Part shown: one piece after another, positions 61,320 through 64,000 of the stretch
Layout of the letters: every line of letters begins with the position of its first letter
Numbering within the stretch: position 1 is the stretch's first letter
Source of the DNA: Malurus cyaneus samueli
Taxonomy: Eukaryota > Chordata > Aves > Passeriformes > Maluridae
Assembly (NCBI GenBank): GCA_009741485.1
Contig: CM019216.1
Coordinates: forward strand, 26,429,741-26,493,740
Direction of reading: 5' to 3'
Length of the DNA stretch: 64,000 nucleotides
Notes under the pieces: model-generated
Told to the model about the DNA's origin: nothing
The model's database searches: none
What the model saw: the letters and a program-made list of their open reading frames with translations, nothing else
Program-made: the position numbers and the translations under genes

Positions 61320-62480
61320 AAATGCTTAGGGTTGCAAGGGATCTCTCTAAGTCATTTTGTCTACATGCGTCTTCAAGCAGGATCAAGAACAAAGTTAGGT
61401 CAGGAGGTTCAGGGCCCTGTCGAGTCAAGCTTTGAATATGTCCAAGGATGGAGTTCTCACAGCCTCTGTGAGAAAACTGCTCTAATGCTTAATCATCCTC
61501 ACTATGATTTTTGACTTTTTTCTTTACGTATCCTGCTGGAAGGTCTTTTGCTGCAATTTGTGTCTATTTCCTCTTGTGCTTTCACTGTGAATTGTTGCCA
61601 GAAGTCTGGTTATGTCTTTTCTATAAACCCCTTCAACTTTTAGTGACTGCAATTCTCTCTCCAGCCTGAAAAACTCCTATTCAGTTTTCTTCACCTCCTG
61701 CATCATATGCTCCATTCCCTAATTATCTTCTTAAACAAATATTGGATTTTCTGAAGCTTGTCAATCTCTTTTTTGTACAGGAAGGAACAACACTGAGCAG
61801 AGTGTCATAAGTATGGCCTGAAAGTGTCAAAGAGAAAGGAATAATTGACCCATTGACTACAATATCACTAAGGCAGTATGCAGTTGGCTTTCACTCATGC
61901 AGGTGTTTTGCCCACCAGGGCTGCACAATCCTTTCCAGCAGTGCATCTTCCTGGCTGGCAGGCTATAATATTCTATTAGTTTATTTCATCTCAGATAGCA
62001 GGATGTTTTGTCTTTGCTGAATTAGAGTTTCTGTTGGACTCTGTTTCTAGCATGTCAAGGTTTCTGTGAAAGGAAACACAGTCCTCCTGGTCTGAGGTCG
62101 CACATGTAATGAAGATGAAGAAATAGTCTGTCCCATAACCAGACTGGATAAAGATGTTCAGTAGCATCAACTTCAGCATTACCCAAGAAACACCATTCGC
62201 GATTGGTTGACAGTTGGGTTTTGAACCATTAACCTTAATTGTACAGCAATTTTTTTCCTATTTATAATTTATCTGTCCAGTCCATATCTCCCCAGCTTGG
62301 ATACGATGATGCTATGGGCAGCACTGCCAAAAGCAGATGTCATTCACTGATCTCCCTAATGCCAGCCATCTTCTCATAGAGGGCATAATCATTGGTGCAA
62401 AGTCAGTGCCCTTACTAGAGTGATGATCATTATTCCAAACCACCTTCTTGACCTTTATGTGTCTTGAACCAGCTTCTAAG
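61320..62480 (-). mobile_element. Long, old CR1 LINE fragment (RT region to near 3' UTR)
   Basis: Antisense CR1 through most of the reverse-transcriptase region: 'caaggatggagttctcacag', 'cctctgtgagaaaactgctc', 'tatttcctcttgtgctttca', 'tgcaattctctctccagcct', 'gtcataagtatggcctgaaa', 'acccattgactacaatatca', 'ctgtttctagcatgtcaagg', 'agactggataaagatgttca', 'ttacccaagaaacaccattc' and 'gatgatgctatgggcagcac'. The order is right but each phrase has diverged, with many small gaps. No frame longer than about 65 codons survives. Both ends of the element are missing. Its divergence resembles that of the 7.6-kb copy. Confidence 0.7.
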
Positions 62481-62639
62481 AGAATTTGCTCCATTATGTC
62501 TCAGGGACTGAGAGTAGAAGAAGACAGCAAGGATTTCAGACTTATTCTGTGTCCTTCATTAGTGACAAACTACCTCATTCAACATGCCAGTTGTTCTTTG
62601 TCTCTCTTTTTATTTCTGATGCATCTTTAAGAACCTTTC

Positions 62640-62699
62640 TTATTCTCCTCCATAACTTATTCTCCTTCATAACTTATTTTCCTTCCTCTCTCTCTCTCT
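62640..62699. repeat. 17-bp tandem repeat (about 2.8 units) and short (CT)n
   Basis: Units TTATTCTCCTCCATAAC, TTATTCTCCTTCATAAC and TTATTTTCCTTCC follow each other, differing at one or two bases, and run into a (CT)7 stretch. Confidence 0.85.
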
Positions 62700-64000
62700 A
62701 TTTTTAACTCCATCTGAACTTTTATCTTTCAGTTCCATTTCAGCATGTCAGAGCATGTTTGTATACGGTACAACATACTGGTATCCCATCCATACTTCCA
62801 TTTTCCACATCTTTTTCCAGGTCCTCTGTACCTAGACAAGTCTACCCTGTGGCTGAAGATCATCTTTCAGACTAGCCTTAGGATAGCAAGATGTCAGATT
62901 ATGGATCTTCTTTATAGTAGTCATGAGAAGTGTGATGTCTTGCCTGTCTCTAAGTTTGTGATTCTAGGTTGCTGCTGGAGCAATAAGTTTCTGAAGAATT
63001 TCTGAGCAAATGGAACAGAACATGTAATTCTCTCTCCAAACACATTTACAGCTAGGCTGAAGAATCTAACTTTACCTGCAGTCACTGTAAAATTAAAAGA
63101 ACAATCAGATCTTTCTCCTGGCAACTCTGACATAATATCCTTTTTAACTTTGTAACAGATATGCTTTAAACATATCACAGGAGATAAGAAGCAAAATTTC
63201 CCAGGTGAAGTTTCATTTTCCTTCATCCTCACTGAGAAACAGCTGGAATGCAGATAATGTACACTCCTCTAGTTTCCTATACACACTCATTATGGTTAAT
63301 GACCTAGTCAGTACAATTTTTAACTTCATCTGTACTTTCTAGATATCTGGCCATGTCTTAATTTTCTCAGCATTTCCTAAAACATCTTTTGTCTCTTTCA
63401 CTTTGGTCAAAGAAAGATCAGTTTGGATAAACAGTCCTGTCTAGTTCCATTCTGATAAAAACATATTTAGGTTAAAGAAATAAGGCTATTTCAAAACAAG
63501 TAAGTTGAAGCCTATATATATAAGATCATTTAAATAACCTGTTTTCTTCACATCATTAGTCTCACCTTGATATTGTCAGAGAGCAATGATTCAAAGGACA
63601 AGGAACAGAATCATGAGTTGCATATTGAAATAAGAGATGCTGGCCCAGACGTAAGGCAGAGAAACCTTCAGGTTCATGATGTTTCCAATTTAAGTATTTC
63701 TGAACAAACATGACCATTAATTCTATGGAATAAAGTTTTTCTGATTCCCTTCCAGCTCCTTTGAGACAATTTATAGCTGAAGGGAGTACTGAAGGAAAAA
63801 TTCAGTGAACTGTCCAAATGCATAATTGAAACTGCATAACCATAAGATTTTGCACAGCATCACAATGGTGGTGAGATATTTTACCCCTTGGCTCTTAAGT
63901 GCTTCACTGGCATAGATTTTACAGAATGCAAATGTTGAAAATATGGTAAATAGAGGGAGTTGCAATTACTGTGACAGGAAGTTCACTGTTTTGACAAGGA
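62700..64000. other. Unique AT-rich non-coding DNA to window end
   Basis: No gene, RNA gene or repeat family recognised. The 103-codon minus-strand frame at 62921-63232 lacks any motif I know. Confidence 0.5.

Noticed and set aside
1..64000. tRNA, rRNA, snRNA genes, CRISPR arrays, operons
   Set aside because: I found no cloverleaf with intact A and B boxes, no U-snRNA or 5S sequence, and no regularly spaced direct repeats. The eukaryotic character of the DNA makes prokaryotic features irrelevant.

Overview
The window looks like 64 kb of avian (bird) nuclear DNA with no protein-coding gene that I can recognise. The background is AT-rich and CpG-poor. The bird assignment rests on the repeats. 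Many fragments belong to CR1, the dominant LINE of birds and other sauropsids, and several carry the diagnostic 3' ends built from ATTCTATGAT / ATTCTGTGAT. There are also several retroviral LTRs of types I know from bird genomes. All family names come from recognition by eye, not from a database search. Most open frames are under about 130 codons, stop-bounded and without family motifs. The longest (177 and 245 codons) lie inside an LTR. The window is best read as intergenic (a gene desert) or as part of a very long intron.

Layout. 0-6.5 kb: unique AT-rich DNA with poly-T runs and a possible MIR relic. 6.5-8.5 kb: a GC-rich LTR-like repeat, then an old CR1 copy. 8.5-13.8 kb: unique DNA with one short CR1 3' end. 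13.8-16.5 kb: an LTR cluster, two pieces head to head and one further copy. 16.5-21.4 kb: unique DNA ending in a 77-bp (GGAA)n array. 21.4-23.1 kb: an assembly anomaly, with a 416-bp sequence present twice on either side of a CpG-richer, insertion-like segment and a 10-N gap. 24.4-25.9 kb: a nearly full-length solo LTR with a TATA box and a possible 5-bp target duplication, then a CR1. 29.4-31.6 kb: the longest CR1, with decayed reverse-transcriptase motifs and an intact 3' tail. 32.4 and 44.0 kb: MIR-like ancient SINE relics. 34.8, 38.6 and 41.3 kb: short CR1 3' ends. 48.3-49.3 kb: a full-length-looking LTR of the same family as the 14-16 kb pieces. 54.7 kb: a 143-nt pure purine tract. 58.8-60.3 kb: three consecutive CR1 ends in one orientation. 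61.3-62.5 kb: a long old CR1 on the minus strand.

No genes act together here, and I found no new biological system. The points most worth checking are the duplicated flank around the gap with its probably young insertion, the inverted LTR pair, the solo LTR with a preserved core promoter, the MIR relics (ancient enough that their survival may mean constraint), and the repeat-free tracts where conserved regulatory DNA would be looked for. Boundaries of diverged repeats are approximate, often by tens of bases.
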